A DNA stretch of 56,238 nt. Origin: Patescibacteria group bacterium (lineage in GTDB: Bacteria; Patescibacteriota; Minisyncoccia; UBA6257; GWB1-50-10). Below, piece by piece: positions 23,989 to 32,632 of the stretch. The stretch spans positions 1-56,238 of the forward strand of contig JAMCRC010000025.1 in assembly GCA_023380415.1 (NCBI GenBank). The letters are read 5' to 3'. Numbering within the stretch: position 1 is the stretch's first letter; each line of letters begins with the position of its first letter. The position numbers were made by a program, and so were the translations under genes. Under the pieces are notes generated by a model that worked only from the letters and a program-made list of their open reading frames with translations, ran no database searches and was not told the DNA's origin.

Positions 23989-24624
23989 TTAAAGAACGCG
24001 ACCTTTGAGGCCGTTCTTAGCCTCCGCCTCCCCGATCAGTTTCTCCACTTTATCCAAAAGGCGCGACGGGTCATCGTCGAAAACGACGGTCCCCAACCCC
24101 CGGTGGGCGTTCTCAAGAATGCCGCGGATCATATCGGCCGTTCCGCCCGTCCCCTCAAGGACCCCGATTGGTTTATGGTCCTCGAAGGCGATCGTGAACT
24201 CGTTCAAGGTTCCCGTCCGGCCGCAGATGGTGATGACGGCATCCGCGGAACGCGTGAGAAGCAGGTTCCGGCCGGAATAATCGAAACCGGTATAGACGAT
24301 GAGATCGTGGTAATCGAGAGGCAGATGGTACGTCTTCACATGGGCCGTTTTCGAGGCCGCCGGCGATATCCCGATAACGATGCCGCCCGCATCCTTCGCG
24401 CCCTTAGCGGCGAAATAGGGCACGCCGATCGTCGCGCCGGTCACGAGGATATGGCCGCGGCGGGCGATCTCCGCTCCGATCGCCTCCGCTTTTTCGAGCG
24501 TCCCGCGCGTGCAATGGCCCGTCTCGGCCGCGCCGGAAACGCAGAATTTGTACTTCAGATGGTAAGCGTGATTGCGATTGCGGCCGCTCAATATCTCTTT
24601 TTCGGTTATTTTTTTTCTTGGCAT
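23989..24624 (-). CDS. SLOG/LOG-like Rossmann-fold protein (211 aa)
   Basis: Rossmann-like with the SLOG/LOG signature: FCVSGAAETGHC at the first strand, RRGHILVTGATIGVPYFAAK, a middle GRNLLLTRSADAVITICGRTG, and TLNEFTIAFEDHKPIGVLEG, matching the PGGxGTxxE-like nucleotide-binding motif of the family (here GRTGTLNE). Related proteins include lysine-decarboxylase-like phosphoribohydrolases (LOG) that act on nucleotides. The PGG is replaced by CGR, so classic LOG activity is uncertain; a nucleotide-binding role is likely. Confidence 0.78.
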   Translation of the reverse strand: MPRKKITEKEILSGRNRNHAYHLKYKFCVSGAAETGHCTRGTLEKAEAIGAEIARRGHILVTGATIGVPYFAAKGAKDAGGIVIGISPAASKTAHVKTYHLPLDYHDLIVYTGFDYSGRNLLLTRSADAVITICGRTGTLNEFTIAFEDHKPIGVLEGTGGTADMIRGILENAHRGLGTVVFDDDPSRLLDKVEKLIGEAEAKNGLKGRVL

Positions 24625-24652
24625 GCTGGTTTGATATGTCGGATTTATTTGA

Positions 24653-26008
24653 TTATAACACCGTTTCGTCGCCCAACGAAGGCGTGGCGGCCTCGACGTT
24701 CAGTTCTTCCTTGATCTTGGCGGCGAGCGCCTTTTCGCTCTCCTCCTCGCCCTGGCAGACGAACAATTTTTGGAGGGATGGGCCGATCTGCCGCACCCAA
24801 AGAACCAGCCCGTTCTGGTCGGCGTGGGCCGAAAAACCGCTGATGTTCAGTATCTTCGCCCGCACATTCACCTCTTCGCCGAATATCTTTACGACCGATT
24901 CGCCCGCGACGAGGCGCTGCCCCAGCGATCCTTTGGCTTGGTAGCCGACAACAAGCAAGGTGCTCTTCTCGTCGGGCAGATACCGGATAGCATGGTGCAG
25001 GATCCGCCCGCCGTTCATCATTCCGGCGCCGGCAATGACGACCTTCGGTCCCGGTACGTCGTTGATTTCCTTGGACTGCTCTTTGGTAAGAGTCATGTGA
25101 AGGCCGGGAAAATCGAAGATGGCATCGCCTTGGCGCATCAATCCGACGGCTTCGCCGTTGAAGTAGTCCGGATTCGAGGCGTATTTCTGATAGACCGCGG
25201 TGAGTTTGATCGCCAGAGGACTGTCGACGAAGACCGGCACGCGCGGGATATCGCCGCTCTCGACCAGATCGTTCATGGCGTAAAGCAGGTCTTGGGTGCG
25301 CTCCATGGCGAAAGCCGGGACCATGAGGACGCCGCCTTTCTTGATGGTATCGACGATAGCGCTCCTAAGCGCTGCCTTCCTTTCGTCTACGCCTTCGTGC
25401 AGACGATCGCCGTAGGCCGATTCGACCAAGGCGAACTGGGCACCCGGGACGTATTCGGTGGGGTGGATGTAGGGCGCCGGCGTATTGCCGAGATCTCCGG
25501 AAAATACCATCTCTTTGCCGCTCCAGCGGACCACGACCGAGGCCGAGCCCAGTATATGGCCCGCATCGTAGGTCTCGACCTCGAACGGACCGATCTGGAC
25601 CTTCTCGTGATATTTGCGCTTCTGCCAGTGCGCCATCACTTTCAAAATATCGGAGGCGTCGTAGAGCGGCGGCTGGTGACGCTTGTCCGACTCCTGCCGG
25701 AGAAGGTGCTCCGAATCGAGAAGGAGGAGTTCGGCGAAATCTTTCGTCGGCGGCGTGGAATAGATCGTTCCATCGAACCCGGCCTTCACGAGCGAAGGCA
25801 GCCGGCCGATATGGTCCAGATGGGCGTGGGTCACAAAGACCGCTTTTATTTCTTTGGGGTCGTATTTGAATGGCTCGAAGTTGAGGTCCTCGCAGTAGCT
25901 AGGTCCCTGGTTCAAGCCGCAATCGACCAGAATTTTGGTATCCCCTTCCTCTAAAAGATAATTGGAGCCGGTCACCGTCTTGGCCGCTCCGCAGAATGTT
26001 AGCTTCAT
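24653..26008 (-). CDS. MBL-fold RNA metallohydrolase with beta-CASP domain (451 aa)
   Basis: Metallo-beta-lactamase motif HAHLDHIG (about 81-88) with CGAAKTVTGSNYLLE at the N-terminus, GHILGSASVVV, FSGDLG, the beta-CASP insertion (AFAMERTQDLLY, DSPLA) and the C-terminal FSAHADQ, where the His is a metal ligand. This CPSF/YSH1-like group includes exo- and endoribonucleases, so RNA processing or decay is the likely role. The zinc ligands all look intact. ATG 26008, 21 nt after murE. Confidence 0.9.
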   Translation of the reverse strand: MKLTFCGAAKTVTGSNYLLEEGDTKILVDCGLNQGPSYCEDLNFEPFKYDPKEIKAVFVTHAHLDHIGRLPSLVKAGFDGTIYSTPPTKDFAELLLLDSEHLLRQESDKRHQPPLYDASDILKVMAHWQKRKYHEKVQIGPFEVETYDAGHILGSASVVVRWSGKEMVFSGDLGNTPAPYIHPTEYVPGAQFALVESAYGDRLHEGVDERKAALRSAIVDTIKKGGVLMVPAFAMERTQDLLYAMNDLVESGDIPRVPVFVDSPLAIKLTAVYQKYASNPDYFNGEAVGLMRQGDAIFDFPGLHMTLTKEQSKEINDVPGPKVVIAGAGMMNGGRILHHAIRYLPDEKSTLLVVGYQAKGSLGQRLVAGESVVKIFGEEVNVRAKILNISGFSAHADQNGLVLWVRQIGPSLQKLFVCQGEEESEKALAAKIKEELNVEAATPSLGDETVL

Positions 26009-26029
26009 AAGGTCATTATAGACCCGATG

Positions 26030-27241
26030 TTATTTTTTGTTCAGAAAACCCGCCACTACGTCCTTCTCGCTCCAAGGGACCTTATTGCCGGACGCGACGC
26101 GGATATACGATTCGCTTCCCTTGCCGGTGAGCACGACGGTGTCGCCGGGCCTCGCCAAACCAACGGCTCTCCTTATCGCCTCCCTGCGGTCCAAGACCTC
26201 GAAAGTATTTTCCGGCCTCAGGCGCGGTGTTTGCGCGTCCGCAAATCCCGAGCGCAGTTCTTTGATTATTTCCCGATCGTCCTCGTCGAATGGGTCTTCG
26301 CTTGTAAGGACCAGGGCGTCGCAATACCTGGCGGCCACCGCTCCCATTTTCGGCCGCTTCCATTTATCCCGGCCTCCCCCCGCGCTTCCCAATACGGCGA
26401 TGAGCCTGCCCGGCCGGCCGAAGATCTCTTCCGGCCGAACCGACCTATATATCGCCTCAAGCGAATCGGGCGTATGGGCGTAATCGACGACGACCGCGAA
26501 CGGATCCTTTTGGACGAATTCCATTCTCCCCGGTACGCCGCCGAAATCCTCGAACGCCCGGCGGACGGTCTCGGCCGGGACGCCGAACGCCTCGGCTACG
26601 GCCGCGGCCGCCCCGGCATTTTCCCGGTTGAAATCCGACCGGAACCACGGATTCTTGAGCGGCGCATACCCGTCGAATTCCGTTATGCGTCCGCCCGGCA
26701 CCCGCTCGGCGGATCTGATGAACCACGGGGAGTTCGGATCCTTGCGGTTAACGAAAAAGAGGCGTGTTTTCTTCGATGAATGCCTCAGGGACGAGAAGAA
26801 AGCGACCTTGGCCGCCCGATAGTTCTCGAAGGAACCGTGGGACTCGATGTGTTCCGGGGCCAAGTTCAGGAAGACCGCGGCATCCCAATCTATAAAGAGG
26901 TGTCGGTGCTGGGCCACCCCCTGGGAGGTTACCTCGATCACGGCATACGCGCATCCTGCCTGCCGAGCACTATTTAAAAAGGATTGGATGGACCCGCGAC
27001 CGGGCATGCTGTTCCCGGACAAGTTCTTCGCGCGGGAACCTCCGACCATCCGCCAAACGGACGTGAGGAAAGCGACCTTATGGCCGTTCGCCATCAGGGC
27101 CTCGGCGATAAGCTCTACGGTCGTTGATTTTCCTTTGGTCCCGGTCACGCCGATCACGGTAATATGCCGGCTCGGGAAGCCGAACCGCAGGGCGCCGAGA
27201 AACGCCCAAAGCCAGTGATATGCGGAATAAAGGGTCCGCAT
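26030..27241 (-). CDS. murE: MurE-type UDP-MurNAc-peptide ligase, short N-terminus (403 aa)
   Basis: Mur ligase: ATP motif VIGVTGTKGKSTT (GTKGKS at 34-39), the middle domain with NLAPEHIESHGSFENYRAAK (carbamylated Lys region) and NRENAGAAAAVAEAFG, and the C-terminal domain VVVDYAHTPDSLEAIY and VLGSAGGGRDKWKRP typical of MurE. MurE adds the third amino acid (diaminopimelate or lysine) to the peptidoglycan stem. The N-terminal UDP-binding domain, about 100 residues in other bacteria, is nearly absent. Adjacent to ruvA (1 nt). The usual DNPR-type motif for meso-DAP is not obvious (SEDPFDED instead), so the amino acid is unclear. Confidence 0.85.
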   Translation of the reverse strand: MRTLYSAYHWLWAFLGALRFGFPSRHITVIGVTGTKGKSTTVELIAEALMANGHKVAFLTSVWRMVGGSRAKNLSGNSMPGRGSIQSFLNSARQAGCAYAVIEVTSQGVAQHRHLFIDWDAAVFLNLAPEHIESHGSFENYRAAKVAFFSSLRHSSKKTRLFFVNRKDPNSPWFIRSAERVPGGRITEFDGYAPLKNPWFRSDFNRENAGAAAAVAEAFGVPAETVRRAFEDFGGVPGRMEFVQKDPFAVVVDYAHTPDSLEAIYRSVRPEEIFGRPGRLIAVLGSAGGGRDKWKRPKMGAVAARYCDALVLTSEDPFDEDDREIIKELRSGFADAQTPRLRPENTFEVLDRREAIRRAVGLARPGDTVVLTGKGSESYIRVASGNKVPWSEKDVVAGFLNKK

Positions 27242-27242
27242 A

Positions 27243-27824
27243 TCAGGCGCGTCTTCCCATCATCTTCAGGGCTTCCCGGAGGCGCTCTTCAAGCGTCCTT
27301 TTTTCCGCGCCGACCTCGCTTAAGACCTTACGGACGTCGGGGCGATTGTAGCCGAGGCCCACCAGGGCCTCTTCCACTTCGGCGTTCACGCCCATGCTCT
27401 GCGAGAGAGCATTCGCTTTGGGAAGTTTGATGCGATTTTGCAGTTCCAAAACTACCCGGCCGGCCGTTTTTTCACCGATGCCCGGGGCCCGGGATATAAG
27501 GTCGGTCCTTTTCTCGATTATCGCCGCCATTATATTCGGTACCGTATCGAGGTCCAGAATGGCGAGCGCCGTCCGGGGGCCGATGCCGGAGACCGAGTTC
27601 AATAGCTCGAATAGCTTCAGCGCCCCTTCTTCGCGGAAACCGAACAGGTCCAGTGCGTCCTCGCGGACGTAGGTATAGCAATAGACGGTGAGCGGCTCGC
27701 TCATTGCCGGAAGCCCCGCAAGCGTCTGCTTGTTCGTATGGACCTTGAAGCCCACGCCTCCGACGCCGAGGACCAAAAAATTATCGCCGACGGACCTGAG
27801 CTTCCCTTCGAGCATGTAGATCAT
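27243..27824 (-). CDS. ruvA: Holliday junction DNA helicase subunit RuvA (193 aa)
   Basis: OB-fold N-terminus (MIYMLEGKLRSVG, LGVGGVGFKV), acid-pin region and the two helix-hairpin-helix motifs LNSVSGIGPRTALAIL and ISRAPGIGEKTAGRVVLEL, followed by a C-terminal UBA-like RuvB-binding domain (EEALVGLGYNRPDVRKVL). RuvA tetramers hold Holliday junctions for RuvB. RuvB and RuvC are present 5-10 kb away, but not in one operon. Confidence 0.96.
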   Translation of the reverse strand: MIYMLEGKLRSVGDNFLVLGVGGVGFKVHTNKQTLAGLPAMSEPLTVYCYTYVREDALDLFGFREEGALKLFELLNSVSGIGPRTALAILDLDTVPNIMAAIIEKRTDLISRAPGIGEKTAGRVVLELQNRIKLPKANALSQSMGVNAEVEEALVGLGYNRPDVRKVLSEVGAEKRTLEERLREALKMMGRRA

Positions 27825-27851
27825 TCCCCTTCATTATAGCGGGGTAGCGGT

Positions 27852-27880
27852 TTGACACCAGACCCGGAAACCCGTAATAT
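27852..27880 (+). promoter_or_regulatory. strong sigma70-type promoter of rpsT
   Basis: TTGACA (27852-27857), 17-nt spacer, TAATAT (27875-27880). The ATG is only 13 nt after the -10, leaving a leader of about 6-7 nt with no ribosome-binding site. Confidence 0.8.
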
Positions 27881-27893
27881 ACCAATCAATTCA

Positions 27894-28148
27894 ATGCCTA
27901 TCACTCGTTCAGCGAAAAACGCCCTTCGCCAGTCGGTGCGCCGCCGAGGCCGGAACCTGAAGCGCAAGAAACAGCTCACTGACGCTCTCAAGGGCTATCG
28001 GAAAACGCTCGCGGCCGGAAAAAAAGAAGAGGCCGCGAAGTCGCTCATCCAGGTCTATAAGGCCGCCGATAAGCTCGCCAAAACCGGCGTCATCCACAAG
28101 AACCGCGCGAACCGGATCAAGTCCAGGCTGGCGAAAAAACTGAAGTAG
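27894..28148 (+). CDS. rpsT: 30S ribosomal protein S20 (84 aa)
   Basis: I use ATG 27894 (MPITRSAKNALRQSVRRR), as the family begins like this; the longer open frame from 27852 begins inside the promoter. The rest is basic and helical with KAADKLAKTGVIHKNRANRI and SRLAKKLK at the end, the S20 signature. S20 binds 16S rRNA during small-subunit assembly. Monocistronic, with promoter and terminator; translation probably starts on a nearly leaderless mRNA. Confidence 0.95.
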   Translation: MPITRSAKNALRQSVRRRGRNLKRKKQLTDALKGYRKTLAAGKKEEAAKSLIQVYKAADKLAKTGVIHKNRANRIKSRLAKKLK

Positions 28149-28154
28149 GAAAGA

Positions 28155-28176
28155 CCCGCCTCACCGGCGGGTTTTT
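28155..28176 (+). terminator. intrinsic terminator after rpsT
   Basis: CCCGCC (28155-28160) pairs with GGCGGG (28166-28171), followed by TTTTT. Confidence 0.85.
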
Positions 28177-28192
28177 ACTTAAAGCGCGCGTC

Positions 28193-28254
28193 CTGCAAGG
28201 AGGGCGGGCTCGGCAAGCGCGGCCCGGAGCGCCCAACGAGCGGGATATCCGGCA
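28193..28254. repeat. dispersed repeat, copy B
   Basis: Aligns without gaps over 61 nt to copy A at 14001-14061, with identical CCCGGAGCGC and the shared ACGAGC and GGATAT at equal spacing. It fills the gap between the rpsT terminator and the holA stop codon. Unlike copy A it is not bounded by an obvious inverted repeat. Confidence 0.55.
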
Positions 28255-29130
28255 TTATCGTAGGACGAAATCCAATAATGCCTCCTCGTAGTCCAAGCCG
28301 CCGCTTTTGACGCTCGCATCGTAGTCGGCCAAGCGGACCGCATCGCCGCCTCGCGCCATAAACCCCAAGGAGTTGAACACGTAGGCCGCCGCTTCCTTTT
28401 GGAGGAAGAGCTTCTCGAGAAGCTTCATTCTATCCGTCCGATTCCTGGCCCACATTATGGCCCGCGCGCCTTCAAAGACAGCCGTCTTCGAAGACCATTC
28501 GATGACGGGCTCGATCGACTTGGCCGCGATCGGCTGAGGAAGGTCCATTAAAGACAATTTCTCTATCTCGTTTACGGCGTTCCAACTCGCATCCGGAGCG
28601 CTTTCCAGAAAACCCAGAAAAAACCTCAGGGCTTCCGGCGAAAAAGAGATGGCGTGCGCCTCGGACTCCGCCGCGACGAAACGCCGCAGGCCTTCGCCCG
28701 CAAGCTCATCAAATGTCGACGAGCGGACCGGTTTTTTCAAAAGAAAATCGAAGGCCTTGAGCGGCTTACCGGAGTCGGATAAGAAAACGAATATTTTCGG
28801 CTCTTCGGCGTACTTTTTAAGCACGCCGGCCCATTGCTTCCTCCAAGCCGCCGCGCCCTTCACGTCCCTTTCCTCACCCTCCGCTCCGTCGGCACTCTTT
28901 TTCGACGCCTTGTCAGAGCAAGTGCCCTCACGAGCGACCAAGACCTTGCTCGGAGTGAACATAGACGGCTGGCTCAGGAAATCGCGCGCCTTTTCCCAGG
29001 CCTCCTGGTCCTCGATGAAATCTACGTCCAGGAAGTCGGCTGCCGGGTACTTCTTGAAATAGTCGGCCAAAAGTTCCCGCAGCTTCATTTTGCGACGATA
29101 GGAATCGGGGCCGTAAAGATGGATGATCAT
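28255..29130 (-). CDS. holA: DNA polymerase III delta subunit, HolA-like (291 aa)
   Basis: ATG 29130 overlaps the mutM stop as ATGA. MIIHLYGPDSYRRKMKLREL, DFLDVDFIEDQEAWEKARDF and KIFVFLSDSG follow the HolA AAA+-like fold, and the C-terminal collar domain ends with an AAYVFNSLGFMARGGDAVRL segment. Delta opens the beta clamp in the clamp loader. An acidic/basic insert (DKASKKSADGAEGEERD, near 85) is family-variable. Divergence makes HolA calls harder in CPR, but length and order of elements fit. Confidence 0.8.
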   Translation of the reverse strand: MIIHLYGPDSYRRKMKLRELLADYFKKYPAADFLDVDFIEDQEAWEKARDFLSQPSMFTPSKVLVAREGTCSDKASKKSADGAEGEERDVKGAAAWRKQWAGVLKKYAEEPKIFVFLSDSGKPLKAFDFLLKKPVRSSTFDELAGEGLRRFVAAESEAHAISFSPEALRFFLGFLESAPDASWNAVNEIEKLSLMDLPQPIAAKSIEPVIEWSSKTAVFEGARAIMWARNRTDRMKLLEKLFLQKEAAAYVFNSLGFMARGGDAVRLADYDASVKSGGLDYEEALLDFVLR

Positions 29131-30047
29131 TTGGGCTTTTGGCAATGCGGACAAAAATGAGCCGAGCGTTGGCCTATCTTCATCCGCTTAATGGTACTCC
29201 CGCAACGCGGGCACTTGCCACCCTCGCGGCCGTATGCCCGGCGAACCAGCTGATACCGGCCCTCGCGGCCGGAAGAATCGCGGAAATCGTCCACGGACGA
29301 GCCACGAAGACGGATGGCTTCTTTGAGGACCCGGCGCATCGATCTATAGAGCCGCCCCAGCTCGGCCGGCGTCAGACCGGCTGCGCTCCGGGCGGGATGT
29401 ATGCGCGCGAACCACAACGACTCATCGGCGTATATGTTGCCGAGACCGCTCAAGAAGCTCTGGTCCAAAAGAAGGGGCTTGATCTTCGTCTTCTTGCCGG
29501 CAATGATCGTTTTGAAATCTTTCAAAGTGAAGTTCTCGGCGATCGGCTCGGGGCCCAATCCGATCAGTCCGGCCAGGTTCGAGATCTCATCTTCCGGTCC
29601 GGCCACCACCTTGGCGAAACGGCGGAGGTCGGAGAGAGCGAGCATGCGGCCGTCCTTTAGGAAGAAAATGAGGCGGATAAAGCGGTTACGATCGTGGCCC
29701 AATGGCCCGCTCACGTTATCCGGAACCCATTTCTGGCCCGCCCAGACATCTTTTTTCGTGCTTTGTATTTTGTACTTGGCTTTTGGCATCCAACGGCCGA
29801 CCAGAAAATGACCGGTCATTTTTTGATGAGCGAGCATGGCGTACCCGCCCGAGAGGTGGAAGATAACGTTCTTGCCCCGCCGGCCGACGGAAATTATCCG
29901 CCGTCCCCCGATCGTCCGCCTGAAGGCGGCTTCTGTCTGGGGCCGGAAATATTTCGGCCAATCGGTCCAAATATCCACAATGGTGCTTCCCCTGACCTTT
30001 CTCTGAAGGTCTGTTGCGATCGTGTGGACCTCGGGGAGTTCTGGCAT
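29127..30047 (-). CDS. mutM: formamidopyrimidine-DNA glycosylase MutM (306 aa)
   Basis: Removes oxidised purines (8-oxoguanine) and nicks the abasic site. Begins MPELPEVHTIATDL with catalytic Pro2 and Glu3; HQKMTGHFL contains the conserved Lys; LDQSFLSGLGNIYADESLW is the H2TH region; the C-terminal zinc finger is CPRCGSTIKRMKIGQRSAHF with CPHC. About 30 residues longer than typical because of an insert (KAKYKIQSTKKDVWAGQKWV). First gene of a two-gene unit with holA. Confidence 0.95.
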   Translation of the reverse strand: MPELPEVHTIATDLQRKVRGSTIVDIWTDWPKYFRPQTEAAFRRTIGGRRIISVGRRGKNVIFHLSGGYAMLAHQKMTGHFLVGRWMPKAKYKIQSTKKDVWAGQKWVPDNVSGPLGHDRNRFIRLIFFLKDGRMLALSDLRRFAKVVAGPEDEISNLAGLIGLGPEPIAENFTLKDFKTIIAGKKTKIKPLLLDQSFLSGLGNIYADESLWFARIHPARSAAGLTPAELGRLYRSMRRVLKEAIRLRGSSVDDFRDSSGREGRYQLVRRAYGREGGKCPRCGSTIKRMKIGQRSAHFCPHCQKPK

Positions 30048-30063
30048 TGATTAATTCTCCGAT

Positions 30064-30103
30064 AAAAAACGGGCCGCAGCAAGGAATGGTTCCTTGTGCG
30101 GCC
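30064..30103 (-). terminator. intrinsic terminator after probable lipoprotein gene
   Basis: On the minus strand GGCCGCA (30103-30097) pairs with TGCGGCC (30078-30072), with an inner AAGGAA/TTCCTT pair, followed by CGTTTTTT. Confidence 0.85.
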
Positions 30104-30108
30104 ACGGG

Positions 30109-30852
30109 TCAATATTTGAACCCCGGCGGGGTTGCAAATAACTGGATCGCATACGGCCCGCTGTTATACAGATCCACGCGGCCGAGATTCCGCCGCGACA
30201 AGATCGCACCGCGGTCGTTGAGATAATCGACACTAATGGTATAAGAGACGGTGTAAGGGCGATATCCCACGAGCTCCTCCTTGGCATAGAATCCTCCCGG
30301 TCTCACCCAAGTCCTTTTGACGCTCCAGGGTTCGGCTACCATGCCGGGATAAACTATCACGCAAGCGTCGTGGCGGGTGAAGTTCGGTATCTGCACTACG
30401 ACCGTTGTCCGGTTGGGCATATCCGGGAACTCTATCGTCCGAACACTCCCAAAGCTGGCTTGTGAACTGTAATATCGGCACGTGCCGTCGGGGAGATAAA
30501 CGGTGCCGATCGTCCATTTGTGGAACTGCCCGTTTCTCAGATAGGCGGTAGCCAGAGCCATCCCCACATAATGCGCGCATGCCTCATCCGAATACATCGG
30601 CACCACCAAAGCCAGGGCGGAATAACCCAGCCAGAGATATTTCTCTCCGTAGACGGCCTCGTTCGGACGGATAATGCACAAAGGGTGAACCGTATCAGCT
30701 TGGGCGAATATCTTTCCGAAAAAAGGCGTCGGATTGTCTATTTCGAGCCTTGCCGGGTCCAATCGGGCGTCCGTCACGACCCGGATCGGGCTGAAGTAGA
30801 TGCAGCCGCCGAAGATCGCGGCCAGTATCAGCGGGATGATTCTTGTTTTCAA
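30109..30852 (-). CDS. exported protein, probable lipoprotein (247 aa)
   Basis: TTG start at 30852 with AAGGAGG 7 nt upstream. The N-terminus MKTRIIPLILAAIFGGC is a short signal with a possible lipobox (IFGGC, Cys17); a plain signal anchor is the alternative. The mature part has several cysteines and aromatic residues (VRPGGFYAKEELVGYRPYTV) and looks beta-rich. No family recognised. It has a strong promoter and its own terminator, so it is monocistronic and probably well expressed. Confidence 0.65.
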   Translation of the reverse strand: MKTRIIPLILAAIFGGCIYFSPIRVVTDARLDPARLEIDNPTPFFGKIFAQADTVHPLCIIRPNEAVYGEKYLWLGYSALALVVPMYSDEACAHYVGMALATAYLRNGQFHKWTIGTVYLPDGTCRYYSSQASFGSVRTIEFPDMPNRTTVVVQIPNFTRHDACVIVYPGMVAEPWSVKRTWVRPGGFYAKEELVGYRPYTVSYTISVDYLNDRGAILSRRNLGRVDLYNSGPYAIQLFATPPGFKY

Positions 30853-30878
30853 TCTAGCCTCCTTGTTATGCTCGCAAA

Positions 30879-30908
30879 ATTATACGTCTAAATAAGCGGT
30901 ATTGTCAA
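30879..30908 (-). promoter_or_regulatory. consensus promoter of probable lipoprotein gene
   Basis: Minus strand TTGACA (30908-30903), 18-nt spacer, TATAAT (30884-30879). Both hexamers are perfect. Confidence 0.75.
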
Positions 30909-30950
30909 TGAACGACATCGCGGACAGTGGGAGTGGAGCCGTGATTAAGC

Positions 30951-30956
30951 TATAAT
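30951..30956 (+). promoter_or_regulatory. -10 box close to the pilB start codon
   Basis: TATAAT at 30951-30956; the ATG is 8 nt further, so the RNA would start almost at the start codon. No good -35 is visible. Confidence 0.5.
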
Positions 30957-30964
30957 TACGTCAG

Positions 30965-32632
30965 ATGACACCTAATCCGAATCTCGAGGAGCAGCTCCAA
31001 AAACAGCGCCGCCTGGCCGAGGAGGAGGACGCCAAGCGCCGGGCCCAAAAACTGGGACTACCCTATCTAGACCTGATATCCACCCGCGTGCCGACCGAGA
31101 TCAAGGCCATGGCCCTGGTCCCGGAAGAACGGGCCAAATCCGCCCTTCTTTGCCCTTTGCAGCTCATCAAGACATCTCTTATGGTGGCGGCCTTCGACCC
31201 GGAGCGGCCGGAATCAAAAGCGATCATCGACGAACTTAAAAGCGGCCACGATGTGAAAGTGGTCGTTTCATCCCTTACGGGGTTGAAGCACGCCTGGAGC
31301 TATTACCAGTACATCGTTCCCCAGAAAGAGATCAGCGGACGCGTGGAGATAGATCAGGGCGAGCTTAAGAAGATGAGCGAAGAGGTGAAAAGCCTGGACG
31401 CGCTCCATAAGGCCCTCGCCGAATTCCAAAGCCCTTACGTCTCTCAAGTGCTCGAGATCGTCCTCGGCGGCGCAATGGCGTTGGGCGCATCGGACATCCA
31501 TCTCGAGCCGGCCGAAAAGGCGGGCCTGCTGCGCCTCCGCATCGACGGATTGCTCCACGGAGTTTACGACGCCTTTGAGCCGCACATGTACCAATCAATC
31601 GTGACCAGGGTCAAACTCCTTTCGGGACTGAAGTTGAACGTGAAGGACGAGGCCCAGGACGGCCGGTTCACCATTGCGCTCGCGGACCGCTCGATCGAGA
31701 TCCGGACGTCGATCATACCCTCCGAGTACGGCGAGACGGCCGTGCTTCGGTTGCTCGACCCCAGATCGCTCAAAGTGAACCTCGAAGAGCTCGGTTGGCG
31801 CGGCGACGACCTCGCGATAGCCGAGGCCGAGCTCAAGAAGCCGAATGGCCTCATTTTGAACACCGGCCCCACCGGCTCCGGAAAAACGACGACGCTCTAC
31901 GCCTTCCTGCGCCACGCCCAAAGACCGGAGCTCAAGATCATAACTATCGAGGACCCGATCGAATATCATTTGCCCGGCATTTCCCAGACCCAAGTGGACG
32001 CCGAGGCCGGCTATACTTTCGCGGACGGATTGCGTTCTATTTTGAGGCAAGATCCCAATATCATCCTCGTCGGAGAGATCCGCGACAAGGAAACGGCCGA
32101 GATCGCCTTGAACGCGTCCCTAACCGGCCACCTGGTTTTCTCGACCCTCCACACGAACGATGCCGTCGGCGCGATACCGCGCCTCATGGACCTGAAGATC
32201 CAATCGAACATCCTGGGTCCGGCCCTGAGCTTGGTGATCGCTCAACGCCTGGTCCGGGTCCTCTGCCCGAAATGCAAGGCCGTTGATGAAAGCGCTGCTG
32301 GTTTAGGAGATAAAATAAAGGGATTCGTGGCCGGACTGCCGGATCGCGTTAAAAAAGAGGATTACTCCGCGCCGAAGATATACAAGGCCGTGGGGTGCGA
32401 CGCTTGCGGCGGAATCGGCTACAAAGGACGCACATCCATCTTCGAACTTTTCCAGATAACGGAAGGGGTCGAGGAGGCGATATATAAAAACCCGACCGAG
32501 ATCGAGCTTAAGGGCTTGGCAAAAGGCCAGGGAATGGTTACGATGCAAGAGGATGGTCTCCTTAAGGCGCTCCACGGGGTCACTAGCTTAGAAGAAGTGG
32601 AACGTCTCACGGGACCGATCGAATGGGCGTGA
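30965..32632 (+). CDS. pilB: type IV pilus / type II secretion assembly ATPase, PilB/GspE family (555 aa)
   Basis: Powers pilus extension or pseudopilus assembly at the inner face of the membrane. Order: N-terminal coiled region, MshEN-like domain (about 20-130), then the ATPase with SDIHLEPAEKAGLLRLRIDG, Walker A GPTGSGKTTT, the Asp box ITIEDPIEY, Walker B LRQDPNIILVGEIRD, the His box LVFSTLHTNDA, and a tetracysteine zinc site (CPKC and CDAC). All catalytic motifs are intact. No other pilus genes (pilC, pilD, pilins) are in the window. The start ATG at 30965 has no ribosome site and lies next to the -10 box. Confidence 0.93.
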   Translation: MTPNPNLEEQLQKQRRLAEEEDAKRRAQKLGLPYLDLISTRVPTEIKAMALVPEERAKSALLCPLQLIKTSLMVAAFDPERPESKAIIDELKSGHDVKVVVSSLTGLKHAWSYYQYIVPQKEISGRVEIDQGELKKMSEEVKSLDALHKALAEFQSPYVSQVLEIVLGGAMALGASDIHLEPAEKAGLLRLRIDGLLHGVYDAFEPHMYQSIVTRVKLLSGLKLNVKDEAQDGRFTIALADRSIEIRTSIIPSEYGETAVLRLLDPRSLKVNLEELGWRGDDLAIAEAELKKPNGLILNTGPTGSGKTTTLYAFLRHAQRPELKIITIEDPIEYHLPGISQTQVDAEAGYTFADGLRSILRQDPNIILVGEIRDKETAEIALNASLTGHLVFSTLHTNDAVGAIPRLMDLKIQSNILGPALSLVIAQRLVRVLCPKCKAVDESAAGLGDKIKGFVAGLPDRVKKEDYSAPKIYKAVGCDACGGIGYKGRTSIFELFQITEGVEEAIYKNPTEIELKGLAKGQGMVTMQEDGLLKALHGVTSLEEVERLTGPIEWA

